A program made the translations under genes and the position numbers. The notes beneath the pieces were generated by a model that was not told where the DNA came from, ran no database searches, and saw nothing but the letters and a program-made list of their open reading frames with translations. From the NCBI GenBank assembly GCA_024663395.1, contig JANFAH010000004.1, forward strand, positions 2,976,001-3,040,000: DNA of 64,000 nt. Reading direction: 5' to 3'. This stretch comes from Pisolithus tinctorius. Its lineage: Eukaryota > Basidiomycota > Agaricomycetes > Boletales > Pisolithaceae. Below are positions 23,991-35,570 of the stretch, piece after piece; position 1 is the stretch's first letter, and each line of letters begins with the position of its first letter.

Positions 23991-24441
23991 ACGAGTAAGC
24001 GAAGTGGGCCGTGCGTCTTGCTTCAGCACACTTCGCCACGGGCAGAACTTGCGCATCCAGCCCTCCATTGTCGCATTAAGGCCTGACGGTGGTTGGGCTG
24101 GGCCGAGCGATAGCTCGGCGGAGGCGAGGCAGGTGGAGCCGCTCGGGAGGGCGGGTCACCTGCTTGCTCTGACAGGCAGTGCACGATAGCGGATAGAGGC
24201 TGTGGTGCTTACTATGCATTTGTAGCCGTTACTTAGGGACAGTAAGAAATGACACTTGAATCTTATTTTAATTACGGACAGGTGCCTATGGCATATATAA
24301 CAGAGGGCGCGGAGGGTGGGCGAGGAGGTCGAGAGGGGGAGGCGATGAGCCTACTGGCGGGCGGCCGTCCGAAGAAAGAGGCGGTGGGAAAGTGCTCAGG
24401 CTGCCGCTCGGCTGGAGATTTGCTACCGGAGGGAGCCGGCA

Positions 24442-25076
24442 CCTATGACGCTGCATCTGTAACATTAAACAAACAAAAATAAAACAGCCGATTGCGCGAC
24501 TTTTGCAGTACTGCTCCTGCGCAACTTTTTATACTACCCCTGCATGATTTTTAACACAGCCACCTTGCACCACTTTGCACTAGCTAGGAGGGCAGATAAA
24601 ATAGATAAATGTAGGCAGGACGTGAACAAAATTTGTCGGCACCCTCCCCAGTCATCCCGCCCAATCCACGAGGCCGTGATGCCCCACAGGGCCCGCTCGA
24701 ACGCTCGACCCCCTCCTCCGCCCCTCCCGCCTGGTGGCGGGATTGCTCCTTCGGGAAATTCCCACGGCATCGCCACCTGGAAATTCGTGTGACCGCACTC
24801 CGCGCCACAAGTCATCACTGGCCTAGCGAATTTGGGCCCGTTTCTTGGCAAAATACAATTATTACATGGGTTATGTACAATAGCATCGAAACGAGTCCCG
24901 AGGAACGGGCGAGGAGTGCGTGTAGCCCTGACTCGCTCGCTCCCCCGTGCACGTGCCCTGCTTAGTCAGTAGCTGTGGGCACTGCCACCTGCAAATTTTC
25001 TGCGCATTACTGCAAAAGTCGCGCAACCAACTGTTTTATTTTTGTTTGTTTAATGTTACAGATGCAGCGTCATAGG
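24442..25076. mobile_element. 635-bp TIR element, non-autonomous, GC-rich core
   Basis: The left end CCTATGACGCTGCATCTG is repeated inverted at the right end (CAGATGCAGCGTCATAGG). The arms match for about 69 bp with only a few differences, including the run ACAAACAAAAATAAAACAG. The core (about 24,630-24,960) is GC- and CpG-rich and has no transposase frame. I cannot fix a target duplication. Size and structure fit a MITE or a deletion derivative of a DNA transposon. Confidence 0.75.
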
Positions 25077-25082
25077 CACCTG

Positions 25083-25190
25083 CACTAAGCCAACATATCT
25101 TAGAGTGGTGTTGACGTGTCGATGCAGAATCGAACCGTGGACTTCTCGCCGACTACCACACGCCTGTCATGTATTCAAATAATCAAGTTG
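25083..25190 (-). repeat. Dispersed repeat with tRNA B-box-like core, copy 2
   Basis: This matches 18,250-18,350, with small indels, from AAGCCAACATAT to GTATTCAAATAATCA. The minus strand carries GGTTCGATTCTG. It lies directly beside the right end of the 635-bp TIR element, so one may have served as a target for the other. Confidence 0.4.
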
Positions 25191-25243
25191 TTCTTGTTTT
25201 CCGTCAAAGTTTGCACTCTCTGGCTTTTATTGACTCGCCAGGC

Positions 25244-26964
25244 ATCGTCTGAAAGTTCAAGTATAGTTGGGACACAACAAAGTACAAAGAAAACTACGTC
25301 GAGGATCGCCCCGCCGGCTACGCCTGATCCTACTTGTATAATTGCCACCCAGATAACCAGAGCCAGAGTGGCCAAGAATACTTCGAGCAGAGCGGCTGGC
25401 GGAGGCAAGTCCACTTCGTCGCTGAGCTCATTCACAGCAGTCCCGTCGTCTCCGGTCCATAGTACCGTATTGACATCTGTCCCCGTGGGCATGTTTGAAT
25501 GGCCAGCAAGCCAAGTACATAAGTTCCCTACCTCTTGTGTTGCAATGAATAACTGGCACAATTAGTTTTGTTATCTTTGCCATAACGGTGGGAACATCTT
25601 CCGTTGTCATTCCTGTCCGCGGGTAGTGTGCGAGCGCTGCCTGGGTTTAGCGAAGATAGAGTCCAGCATCTGCGCTATTAATGTTAATTTCACATGTCCC
25701 GGGTGCCACGAACTAAGAGAGCGCGATGCAAAGTGCAAAGGGTCCCCCTACCATGTGAGCCATACATCATGGTTGTTTTAGTTTAAGCTAGCATCGATCC
25801 AAGCCCTTCACGCGAAATGTGAATGGGATTTCCGTGTCGGTGCTCGACAAACCCATTTTTATGACCGGTGTCTGCGGAAGGTCATTGAAGTCGCAGGTAT
25901 GCGCCGACTCCGTACTCATCCTCTATCTCGTATGTGTGGGGGTGGACGTTCGAGGCGCTCTCCCCAAGCTCGTCCACGCTACCCTCGAAGAGTACCGCAC
26001 CGCAGAGTCGCTACTGTACGAAGAAGTCGTTTTGATTTCGGGACAAGAAGAAAACTCGCTGCATGGACGAAGAAGGCAGCGCAGTTGGGCGCAAAGCTAG
26101 CTGCACGGAACTTTGTGCGCAAAATAATCTTTGTCACAGTTCATAGTGACATGAGGCGCGGTGACTTGTTTGCGGGAAAGGACGAGAACGAGAAGGATGT
26201 CACTGACAGTTGATGATGTATCTATAGAACGAACCTGATATATTTTATTTCTAACTCTTTCCAGTTTATGAACTTTCTCTTCAGCGCGCCTCTCGATGAA
26301 TTAGTTTTCGCGTCCACCCTTTACGTACTCACGTATGGACATGTCGTTGAATTTGAAGAATCGTTTACAGCATTGAAGCAATCCATCGTACGGTGAGCCA
26401 TGTTCAATTTACTTGTCAAGAATGTAGCTAACACCCAACAGTCTCAGCCCGGAATACACCATTGTTTTCACCGCTCCGGAATTCATCAGCGCTTTCGTCA
26501 AAATGTTCGCCGCCGGATATACGATCCATGTCCTTATTCAAGGAAGCAGTTTCCTCAATACTGTTCTTGACCTACTGAATCTTTGGCTCGACCTGCGGAT
26601 GCACACCGATGTCCTACTTTTCCATGTAAGAGACTTGCTTCCCCCAAGAGCGCCGTTCGGTTCCAGGGTTTGCGCTCCGAACGCTTCCAACATCTCTCCC
26701 CCTCCTGTCATTGGCTACAGGTACTCATGGTACCCCAGCCATCAGCGTCCATGGGGCAAGTCGCTCCCTGTAGGACGTCCGGGGTGTAGCGCCATCCACT
26801 CATGGAGCCGCTCGAAGCGTAATTCAAAGGGTACACACCCAGAGGGCCGAGTTACCACTTGTTTGACGTGTAGGTATGAGGTGAATTCGGAGCCCCTGCA
26901 AGATACATATGAGATACGGGGTGACACTGACTCGGGTTGGATCGTGTATTCAATGGCTCTTTGA
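25244..26964 (+). CDS. Zinc-finger-like protein of an uncharacterised basidiomycete family
   Basis: Function is unknown. The layout resembles a family I remember from many Agaricomycete genomes: a Cys-rich PHD-like finger, a middle region, then a Cys/Trp-rich tail. A Ser/Thr-rich N-part (about 25,244-25,513) joins through intron 25,514-25,567 (GTACAT...TTAG) to FCYLCHNGGNIFRCHSC, then VVCERC and FTCPGCHEL. The spacing is C-x2-C-x8-C-x2-C-x4-C-x2-C. Without that intron there would be an in-frame TAG. Downstream exons read VLDKPIFMTGVC, CADSVLILYLV, RGALPKLVHATLEEY and KNFVRKIIFVTVHSD-like sequence in shifting frames. A membrane-like or packed helix exon lies at 26,503-26,630. The last exon reads RPWGKSLPVGRPGCSAIHSW, then TCLTCRYEV, stopping at 26,964. 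The true start and some junctions are unresolved, so it could be partly degraded. Confidence 0.5.
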
Positions 26965-28918
26965 CCTCTTTAGTACTTCTCGCTGTTTTCGGCGTCCAAT
27001 ACCTATTTCTTTCATCCATTTGATACTAGAACGCCGTCGCTGATGACAGGGGCCTGGTTTACTGAGCCTGGCATCTCACAGGCAACATCAGCGAGTACAT
27101 GTTTCGGAGCATGGCAAGTCGGCATCACATATATTGTCTTAACTTTTCCTTGGCAAAGTGCAGTGCTGTCAGGTTCGTGATTCTCCTGGAGCGAGGGACA
27201 GGTCGACAACGAGCACTGCAAGCTTCAAAAGTTAGCAATGGCATCTCGGAATCAACATTCTTCTTCCACGCTGTTGAAACTGTTTGCTAACAGACCGAAA
27301 GACACAGGGCTAAGCGTTGCTGACGCAATGGAAGTCGTATGCGGTTTTCCTGACCTCCACAGTGAAGAACATTGCTGAGGCGATGATGGCGCAGAAGACT
27401 AACTCGACGGCGGAAATACAAGCTGGTCACCAGGCTAGGCGAAAAGAGGGGAAGTAGGTCCGCTCATCTGCGAGAACGTCCATCCTTGCCATCCTTTGCG
27501 TTGCTGTACAGGGTGTCGCGACGTGATATCCATACCCACTGCCGCCACTGATGATAGGTCATGAGTGTGGTCAATGCTTTAACGGGTTCTGGCAGTATTG
27601 TTGCACCTGGGAAAGGTGCGGTTGATAAGGTGCCCTGAAGCTGTGCGTAGGAATAGAGGGTAAATTCAGTGTTATAGTTGGGAGGGTAGGGATTCGGGGT
27701 GCAGGTGGGCCGTGAACTAGGCCGAGCTGAAAGGATTGCCTTGGGGATTGTATATGTGTTTAGTGTGTTTGCGGTTCTCGTTCCGGTGCAGGGAATTATC
27801 GAATGGGGATGTTGATAGGGGAAGATTTGGGGGTTGACGTACCTGGGTAAGGTGTCCCTGAAGACTCTGTGCGACCCTTGATCCTGGCCTACTAGCAGAA
27901 CATGGCACGGAGCATGAACGCGAGTATTTAGACGAACCTGGAAGAAGTTGAATATATACAACACAAGAAGAACCTGAGAAAGTCAACTAGGGCAAGGATG
28001 AGGAAGGGAAGACACTGGATCGTTCGTTGTTCTCATCGTCGAGCTGTCAGGGTGAATCAGGCAAAAATAAAATCGGAACTACACCTCCGTATTTGCATAA
28101 ACGTGTATTGCAACTATGTAGATGCAGTATAGCGCCTACGGACTGGTGTATGGAAAGCCGGACAACCGCGCTTTGTTTGGCAGGTGGTTTTTGTGCTTGT
28201 GAGCTATCTGAATAAAATTCCAAAATTCGGATTAGTCACCTTGTTTACAAGGTCACTCCAGCCCGAAAATGAGACGCTTTTTCCGACATCCGCGCATCTG
28301 CCTATCAATTGACTCCGCACGGCAAAACCCACCGGTCGTGACTGCGCTCCGGCGTGGTAAACAAGGTGCCTGCCGGCGGCGCCGGCCATGTTCTAGTATT
28401 CGCATGACGCCATGAAAACAGCCTCGTCGTTGGCAGGCTAGGAGTGATAGCATGTTCGAGGTACCTCCGAAGAAAGGAGTGTGTAACCTGCGCCGCCACA
28501 TTTTCTACAGTCCTTCAGCAGTTCTCGTATCATGCTGCGATTTTTGTTTTTGTGGCGTACGTTCTGACTATACACGTGGCAAGGGAGTCAACTATTCCCC
28601 AGGTACTGTATCCAAGTTTTGAGGAAGCATTGGTACGCACGCGTCCGTGGTGATCCGTACTGTGTCTGTTCTCGATATGGTTAGGTTGGGTAAGTATATG
28701 GGACCTACTCGTCATCGCCTGTGGGAGTGATTTCTTTGACTAGGTGGTACCTGGAGCTTATCACCCCATGGCATTTTATGTCCTATTTTTGACTGCTTAT
28801 CTCTGACAGAACCATACCGAATCCCTGGGGACATATTTAAGCAGGAGCATACAATTTGCTTTTGGTCTCCTCACCCGCCATGAACTAGGCTCAGCTGAGG
28901 TAGCTTGTAACTGACAGC
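26965..28918. other. Unassigned, upstream of the purine permease
   Basis: Fragments at 27,040-27,360 (for example FGAWQVGITYIVLTFPW on the plus strand) look weakly membrane-like but join to nothing I know. A 166-residue minus frame at 27,464-27,964 is proline-rich and featureless. The 300 bp before 28,919 are the probable promoter and leader of the permease gene. Confidence 0.35.
28148..28200 (+). repeat. Short fragment shared with 40,613-40,664
   Basis: About 48 bp, from TATGGAAAGCCGGACAAC to GGCAGGTGGTTTTTGTGC, matches the 3' flank of the old gypsy accessory gene at 40,613-40,664. The differences include CCGGAC versus CCAGAC and ACCGCGCTT versus ACTGTGCTT, that is, CpG here and TpG or CpA there. 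Confidence 0.6.
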
Positions 28919-31298
28919 ATGGCACCTTCCGATATTTCTTCGGTCATGGATCAACCGGCTCCAACCGGACCCCCAAGCACTGATTCCTTCCCAGCAATTC
29001 GCAAGCACGCGACAACCGTCCGCAACAAGGTCACTACGAAGCATGGTTGGCTCGGGGATTATGACTATGCATGGCTTTGCTCACCGACGTTGCCATTCTC
29101 CATATCCGGGAATAAATTTGCGCGCAGACCACCTCCATTCTATGGAGTAGATGCAGAGCTTCCTCTTCTACTCGCCATGGCATGTGGGTTGCAGCACGCA
29201 CTCGCAATGCTTGCGGGTTTAATTACACCACCAATCATGTTTGCCAGCTCGCTAATGCTGGATGCGCAAACTTCCGCTTATATGATCTCCGCCTCTCTCA
29301 TTGGTTGTGGTACGTGACCCGGTGTTTTACATAGGAGAGACGAGCCATTCGCTCAGTGTTGTGAAATGCAACAGGTATTCTCAGCCTTGTGCAGATGTCG
29401 CGCATTAGACTATGGAAGGGATACTACCTTGGAACTGGCCTTTTGTCCGTTGTCGGGACGAGTTTTGCAACATTGAGTACCGCGAACGCCGTAAGTTGTT
29501 TGTCTTCGTTTAGAGTACTCTTGCGAACAGCACGACGGAACAGATCTTCGATACGATGTATAATGATGGAACTTGTCCTTCTACCGTGGCTTCAGACGGT
29601 ACTGTCACGCGAGGCGCATGCCCGGACGCGTACGGTATGGTCCTTGGTGAGGCCTTAACTCCTTTTTGCCTTCAAGACACTGAATTTGATGGTTATAGGG
29701 ACATCGTTGATATGCTCATTCCTTGAAATCGGCCTTTCGTTCATCCCGTCACGTACTTTGCAACGTATCTTCCCTCCGATCGTCACGGGTAGGTGCTCAG
29801 TGTCGTCTGCGACATCGCACGCTGAATGCATTGTGCAGGTACGGTGGTCGTTATGATTGGAGCATCTCTAATCGGTACTTCTGGTATTCTCAATTGGGGT
29901 GGAGGATCAAACGGTTGTCAAACACGTCCCACGAGTGGACTATATCAACTTTGTCCAACCATCGATTCACCACACGCTCTCCCGTGAGTTTCAACTAGTC
30001 TTTGCATTCCTATGTGGTTATAATGAAGATGACTTTAAGGTGGGGTTCACCTGATTTTATTGGTCTCGGATTTCTCTCGTTCGTGAGCATTATCCTAACC
30101 GAGCTCTTCGGGTCTCCGTTCTTGAAGAATGCGAGCATCATTATCGGTCTCGCTGTTGGTTGCATCGTCGCTGGTGCGGCCGGCTATATTGATGGTAGCT
30201 CCATCAAGTCCGCACCAGCTATTACCTTCTTGTGGTAAGTTTGACTTTCATAAATCTCGAGTGCCAGTCTCACCACCTCCAGGGTCCATACCTTCAAGAT
30301 TCGCGTGTACCCGGCTGCAATTTTGCCAATGCTGGCTGTCTACGGTGCGTTACTGAACATCAACGGGTCCCCCCGAAGCCTGATATCCTTCCGCGAGACA
30401 AGTATCTGTGGCCATGGAAGCCATCGGTGATATTACGGCCTCTGCAGAAGTGTCTCGCTTGAAGGTCGACGACGAAGAGTTTGACTCGAGAGTCCAAGGT
30501 GGCGTTTTGGTATGTTTCCTGCATTCTTCCCAAGATGATAATATTTGCTGACCCCAGTATCAGAGCGACGGCCTGGGTGGTTTCTTTTCCGCGTTATTCA
30601 CGGTGACGCCTCTGTCAATATTTGCTCAGGTGAGTCTTTTCCCTCCATGCTGAGACCGTGTGAACAATGCCATTGTAGAACAACGGTGTAATCGCCTTGA
30701 CCCGTTGCGCGAACCGCGCCGCGGGGCGGTGGTGTTGTGTCTTCCTCATCCTCTTCGGAGTTTTTGGGAAAATATCCGGTCTTTTCCTTGCCAGTGAGCG
30801 ACTCCTAGCTGAAAGGCCCACCTCTTCCGTGCTTATTTCTTATCTGTAGTCCCTAATCCCGTCCTCGGGGGTGTCACGACTTTCTTATTTGCAAGTGTGG
30901 TCGTATCCGGGTTCCGTGTCCTTTCTTATGTCCATTACACTCGTCGTGATCGGTTCATTCTTGCGGCAGCGATGTCATTTGGCTTTGGCAATTTGCTGGT
31001 CCCGAATATATTTACATACCTTTTTCAGGGTGTCAAAAATCCAAACTCAGGGCTTCAGGGTCTGTTCGATTCTATCACCATCATCCTGAGCACGCCATGC
31101 AAGTATCAAACATTCATTGTGCCTATATGTGACTAATCCATTCCTACCGCAACAGTTTTGTTAGCAGGACTGGTTGCTGTGATTCTTAACCTTATCTTGC
31201 CACAGGAGGCGACGGAGGTTGAAGAAAACGAGGTACGGGACAGTGTAGAACATGTCGTTGAGGATGTAGAAGCCGCCCATGATAAAGCTAAGGCATGA
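28919..31298 (+). CDS. Uric acid-xanthine permease (NAT/NCS2, UapA/UapC-like)
   Basis: This is a proton-coupled purine permease of the plasma membrane, for xanthine and urate uptake in characterised fungal members. The start gives MAPSDISSVMDQPAPTGPP, followed by LPLLLAMACGLQHALAMLAG, the conserved first transmembrane block. An intron near 29,310-29,374 joins to GILSLVQMSRIRLW. Later exons carry TCPSTVASDGTVTRGACPDA, WGSPDFIGLGFLSF and ITASAEVSRLKVDDEEFDSR. The NAT signature QNNGVIALTRCANRAAG (about 30,678-30,730) keeps its Gln, Asn and Thr-Arg. After it come FGKISGLFL, VLGGVTTFLF and GFGNLLVPNIFTYLFQGV. The tail is acidic and basic, ending EAAHDKAKA at 31,298. I followed about a dozen exons with consistent phase, so the gene looks intact. 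Confidence 0.92.
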
Positions 31299-31746
31299 CT
31301 GTTGCAAGTCACGCAAAAATCAACGACTTCGCGGCAGAAAATGACTGACTGCAGTGAAGGACTAGTGCCGAATATGATCTACCAATACTCCTTATGTGAA
31401 GCTTGACGGGTACGTCCCCTGTCGGTGCTTCAGATCACACGATCGCAAGGTTGTGCATGCCCTCAACAACAGGGTGACCATTTGGTCCGGTCAAAATGGG
31501 CCGTTGAAGTGATCGAGCCCAACCCTAGCGTCCCTTCCGCCCTATGAGAGGTTCACGATCGGCAGCCGCATCTAAATATACGACGCGCAGTGTGTTACCT
31601 CGTAACCTCGAGCATACCATCTCCAGTGCAACAATTCTGGAAGACCACGTGAGCTGCACCTGATTACCTCTCCTAGCCTGCTAATGACGGCTGGACTGTT
31701 TTCACGATGCATACAAATACTTAGCTATCGTGTCCCATAGACCGAA

Positions 31747-31938
31747 CATCAGGAAAGTTACATCTAGTCTAATTTGTCTGATACAGCCTGCTGCAGACAA
31801 TTCAGACAACCCAGACAACCCAGATGTCTGACCCTAGATAACTGAATGGTATGCCAAGAGTTCAAATGAATTGAATTAAAGTTTGTCAGACTAAATCAGA
31901 TGGATCAGACAAGCAGGCTACTTGTAACTTTGCTGATG
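31747..31938. mobile_element. 192-bp MITE, CATCAGG family, member 2
   Basis: It begins CATCAGGAAAGTTACA and ends TGTAACTTTGCTGATG. The arms (about 45 bp, ending AGCCTGCT/AGCAGGCT) are imperfect inverted repeats, and the interior holds repeated CAGACAA words. The left copy of the segmental duplication lacks it: there ACCGAA runs straight into GTGTGTTTA, whereas here ACCGAA and AAGTATGTTTA flank the insert. This is direct evidence of insertion, with AA on both sides. Confidence 0.8.
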
Positions 31939-32123
31939 AAGTATGTTTACATGAACAAAAGCATGTACAATGTCTGAATAGTATGTATAGTATGAGTACC
32001 AGACCAAAATGAGATGATTAGGTGAATGTCCGTGAGATTAATGCCTAACCCTACAGGATCGTCCTCAACTTCCCATAGACCCAAGAGGTCATATCGTCCC
32101 ACTGGACCCAATACAATCGTACT

Positions 32124-34012
32124 CTATAATATGCAGAAGTCCGACCGGAGAACAATAACACGCCTGCCAGCCCCACGCACATACCCAGCGAGCCGCACAA
32201 TGTCGTTAGCAAGGATCAGACAATGCTGATAGGTCTAGGTCTTCAACTTGCCAGCGGTTGGTCGATTTGGCAATAGTTTCTCGGGTGTGAATGATGAATC
32301 GTGAAGACTGGTCCCGTTCGGTCGGTGGTCAGTTCATGAAGTAAATTTACTCGGCTCGCTACTTACGCAGAAGGAGTATAACGCTATAACTAACCTGTAT
32401 CGGCAACGCAATATTGGATTCATGCCTCAGAGGAGAGAAAGGTGACATACGGGGAGGTGACGAGTGCGAGAAAGTTGTAGTAGACCGAGTTGACCGCAAC
32501 TGAGGTAACCAACAGCACTATGCACAAAATCGTGCGCAGTTAGTTATCCTTTGAAGCTCGTGTCACGTTCATAGACATACCAACCATACTGTCAGCATAA
32601 ATAGCGGCATTTAACTTTTCATTCATCACGAAAACAGGAAGAGCTGCGCTCACGGGATATAGAACAAGAAACCATCACTAATCAGCATTAGTGATGTTGG
32701 TTGGAGGCTCTTAATCTCTTCTTTGATATTGGAGATCGTGAAATCTCTGAAGCTCTTAAGTCGCCACCTCATACTTGAGAAGAGCAGATGTAGCGTGCAT
32801 CCGAAGAGGATCGCTGTAGAAGCATGAGATCTCCAATGGGCCATAGATAGCAAAAAGGACCAACTCGCAACCAGAATTGCTGTGATCCTTCTGGTTCATC
32901 AGTCATACTAGGAGGCGTGACTGCAAAGAATTCCTACCAACTTGGGAGCACCAGCGCATTACTTGCGGTCCCACTAAGCAAGCAGCCCGGCCAAGGAAAT
33001 CCCGCGGGTGGGTCAATAACTTGGTCCCGAACCCATATAGCTGAAAAGATGCCTATTGTCAGTTCAACCTAAAGGTCGTAGGGGTTATCCCGTGAGATTG
33101 CGTGGCGTAGTTTCAGATGCAAGGTGTGACGCACCAAATATTCAACTATATCCATCGGTGGCGATCAGTGGGAGCAAGTACACAGGACAAATCATCCCTC
33201 ACTGATGACCACACCGGCAAGGAAGAATTGGTATTTTCGGAGTCCCTCCATCCCATAGAAGATCCGAAACAAAATGTTCAGACGTATCGTCAGGATAACA
33301 TTGACAAGCGTCGTGTACAGTATTTCACCACCACTAGACATGAAAACTTGTGAGTGAAATATGCACAAAGATGTTTCAGTGCTCACAAAATGGTATAGTA
33401 ATAGAAACCCCTGCAACTATAGATGAAAAAGGTCAGTGTTTGCAATGCAAAACCCATATGAATGCCTACAACTGCGATGACATCAGCCAGAGAGGAACAA
33501 AAGCTTGACCATTTACTTACAGGTATAGAGAAGCCCTGGTGGTTGTAAACTGGAACGCTATTGGACAGTAGAACAAACTAGGAAGAAAATGCCATACCAG
33601 CGAAGTACACACTGTGCGAGTTATGGACATGAAATAGCTGTTAGGATCGGGTGACTTACATGAGGTAAAAAAGACCGTAGTAACGACCGAATATGAAGAG
33701 GCCTTGAATTAGCATTCGACGCAGCCTGCGGTGCCAGGGAACATATTCATATGGCTCATCTGCGTTATGGTAGTACCGCCAGATGAAGGGAATCTGCAAA
33801 AGAAGTTACCTCAGCATACGAGAGTTGTCGATTGGGATGTAATGTGACAGACCTCTTTGTCACACGAGGTTAATTAAGATGTCGTAGGCAAGGAACGCTG
33901 CACAAGATACTATGGCAGAGGCGAAGTGAGTACTGCGTCGGTCGGATGAGGACCAGTTTCATTACGCGTAACATAATCGACGAGACGAATCTGGTAGAGG
34001 GTGTTGTGCAAT
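32124..34012 (-). pseudogene. DUF6533-type membrane protein, copy C, 5'-truncated
   Basis: Copy C parallels copy B: an exon near 33,192-33,400 with RLNILFRIFYGMEGLRKYQ, and an exon near 32,650-32,810 with MRWRLKSFRDFTISNIKEE and a final LFYIP. The stop aligned with copies A and B is at 32,124-32,126. Exon 1 keeps only the last part (TLYQIRL, then YVT). At about 34,012 the homology ends before the start codon and unrelated BTB-family sequence begins, with no suitable upstream ATG in frame. I therefore call it truncated, although the rest looks open. Confidence 0.6.
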
Positions 34013-35339
34013 GCCCGGATACCGCCTCGTCTGGGACCTCCGTGCGATTCATCAACGTTTCCCTGCAGCCGTGGTATATGTATGCACGTGCGGGTGTTCT
34101 CCTTGCGCCCTGTACCCGTTACCTCCCCGACACCTTACGCCCCCTCGCCTTCGCCTTTGCCCTCGCCCGCCCCCGCCCAGTCAACTGTCTACGCTAGACC
34201 TACCACTTAATCTGCCGTCCTCTTCGCCCTCCCGCTTCCCCTCATTCTCCCCCTCCTCTTCGACCCCTACTAACCCACCCGTCCTCCGCATCTCAACCAA
34301 TACCAACCCGCTATGTTCGCAGACGAGCTCGAGTACCTTTACACAGGCGCAGGTCTAGGTCACCTGGGGCATTCGAATTCCTCTTCGACACCTTCGAATC
34401 TCGCGACCTCCTTGCCAACGGAGACAATCACATCGGCAGCTCTGCAAAGATCTCGCCTCTACTCCGGTGTCCGTATCTTGCTCACCGGCAACTTCTCGTT
34501 CTCCCTTTGTGCTATGTCTATACTGGCACCCTCCACTTCTCTCCTCGTACATTCGATCTTGATACCGCCTTCGCAATCCTCAGAGCCTCCGCCTGCCATT
34601 CCCTTCCAGCTTTCACCACCGAAATCCAGTCCCGCATCATATAAGAAATGCTGCATGTCTTCTTCCACGCTTTCCTCGAAATCAACCCCTACAAGAGCAT
34701 CACCAATGCAAAGTAGGGTACCGGCGGGTTTCACTGTTGTCAATGTGCAAAACATGTACCAAGGGTACTCGAGTTCTCCTGTCGCAGAAGACATGCAGGA
34801 CAAATACCTCGAAGGGGTGCTCGAAGAGCACTCGTCGGACTCTTTGGTGGTGGCTGGTATACCTCCGAGTTCGCTGCTCTCCCACAGAAAACCCATGAAT
34901 CAGTCCGAAAACGACTTGCAAAGCGCACCACATCAGCTAACGTCTTCCCTTTGCTTTTTGCTGCCCAACATGCCCTTCGCAAACTCGATAGCGCAATCAA
35001 TGCCTGGGCCGATATCGTGCGCGAGATGGTTCTAACCGCAAGAAATCCGTCGACGAGTGTTTGGTGTGCAAATGTGAAGCGTACTTCGAGGATTCGGAGT
35101 GGGTATCCCTTCTCGAAGCCGACGGCGCAGACTTTGGCGACACAGAGAGGATCGGATGGGTCATGGAGTCGTTGAAGAGGGGAACGAGCGAAAAGTACGC
35201 AGCAATCGTGTACCAGGTATGTCACCCCTTTGCCTTATCGGCCTCGGATCTCTTATGAGATAATTGGTATATAACTTGGATTACTGAGAACATAGATTGC
35301 GTCTTCTGGCTCCTTAAGTAATGAACTTATATGCTTCTG
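34013..35339 (+). pseudogene. Basidiomycete BTB/POZ-family protein, degraded
   Basis: The order of conserved blocks matches a basidiomycete BTB family, but they fall in different frames without introns. Blocks are SVRFINVSLQPWYMYARAG and CTRYLPDTLRPLAF (about 34,037-34,160), LRISTNTNPL (34,285), FADELEYLYTGAG (34,316), AFEFLFDTFESRDLL (34,369), RSRLYSGVRILLTGNFS (34,449) and YVYTGTLHFSPRTFDLDTAF (34,516). In-frame stops are TAA 34,642-34,644 and TAG 34,714-34,716, after which the frame continues with RGARRALVGLFGGGWYTSEF. A shift near 35,045 leads to SLLEADGADF and WVMESLKRG. An intron after VYQ (donor 35,218) could lead to a short last exon ending at 35,339. The 5' end abuts the segmental duplication. 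At least three frameshifts and two stops make it non-functional. Confidence 0.75.
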
Positions 35340-35570
35340 AAGAATGTAATAGTAGTGTCAACTTGGCATAAACCGTTCTCTGAATCAGAACCTGTGCTCT
35401 TCGTGTCGGAAAAAGCCATCACCAACAACAGTACACAATTGTGCTTGGTTATCGATAGGCGCCTTGATATCGATCAGGAACGGTCCACAACTCCACGCCC
35501 TCTCCACTCGTCCATCTTCATCTCGAACTATACACTTCGACATTCCAAGAACTTCGACTTCTCATTATTC

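Larger units (their letters stand above)
31488..34012. repeat. Segmental duplication, right copy (pairs with 19.1-21.5 kb)
   Basis: Same orientation and order as the left copy. The left limit is near GGTCAAAATGGGCC at 31,491. The right limit is near 34,012, where the sequence switches from DUF6533 exon 1 (ending GTTGTGCAATG) to BTB-family sequence (CCCGGATACCGCC). Many scattered substitutions separate the copies, so the duplication is not recent. Confidence 0.8.

Noticed and set aside
25100..25160. Functional tRNA gene on the minus strand
   Set aside because: Only a box-B match is convincing; T-stem and acceptor stem do not pair and the A-B box distance is too short.
27464..27986. Two overlapping minus-strand frames (166 and 89 codons)
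   Set aside because: Proline/serine-rich, no domain, no splice logic, and no similarity to other parts of the window.
34355..35225. Several 73-161-codon minus-strand frames
   Set aside because: They lie opposite the BTB-family pseudogene, whose conserved blocks are on the plus strand.
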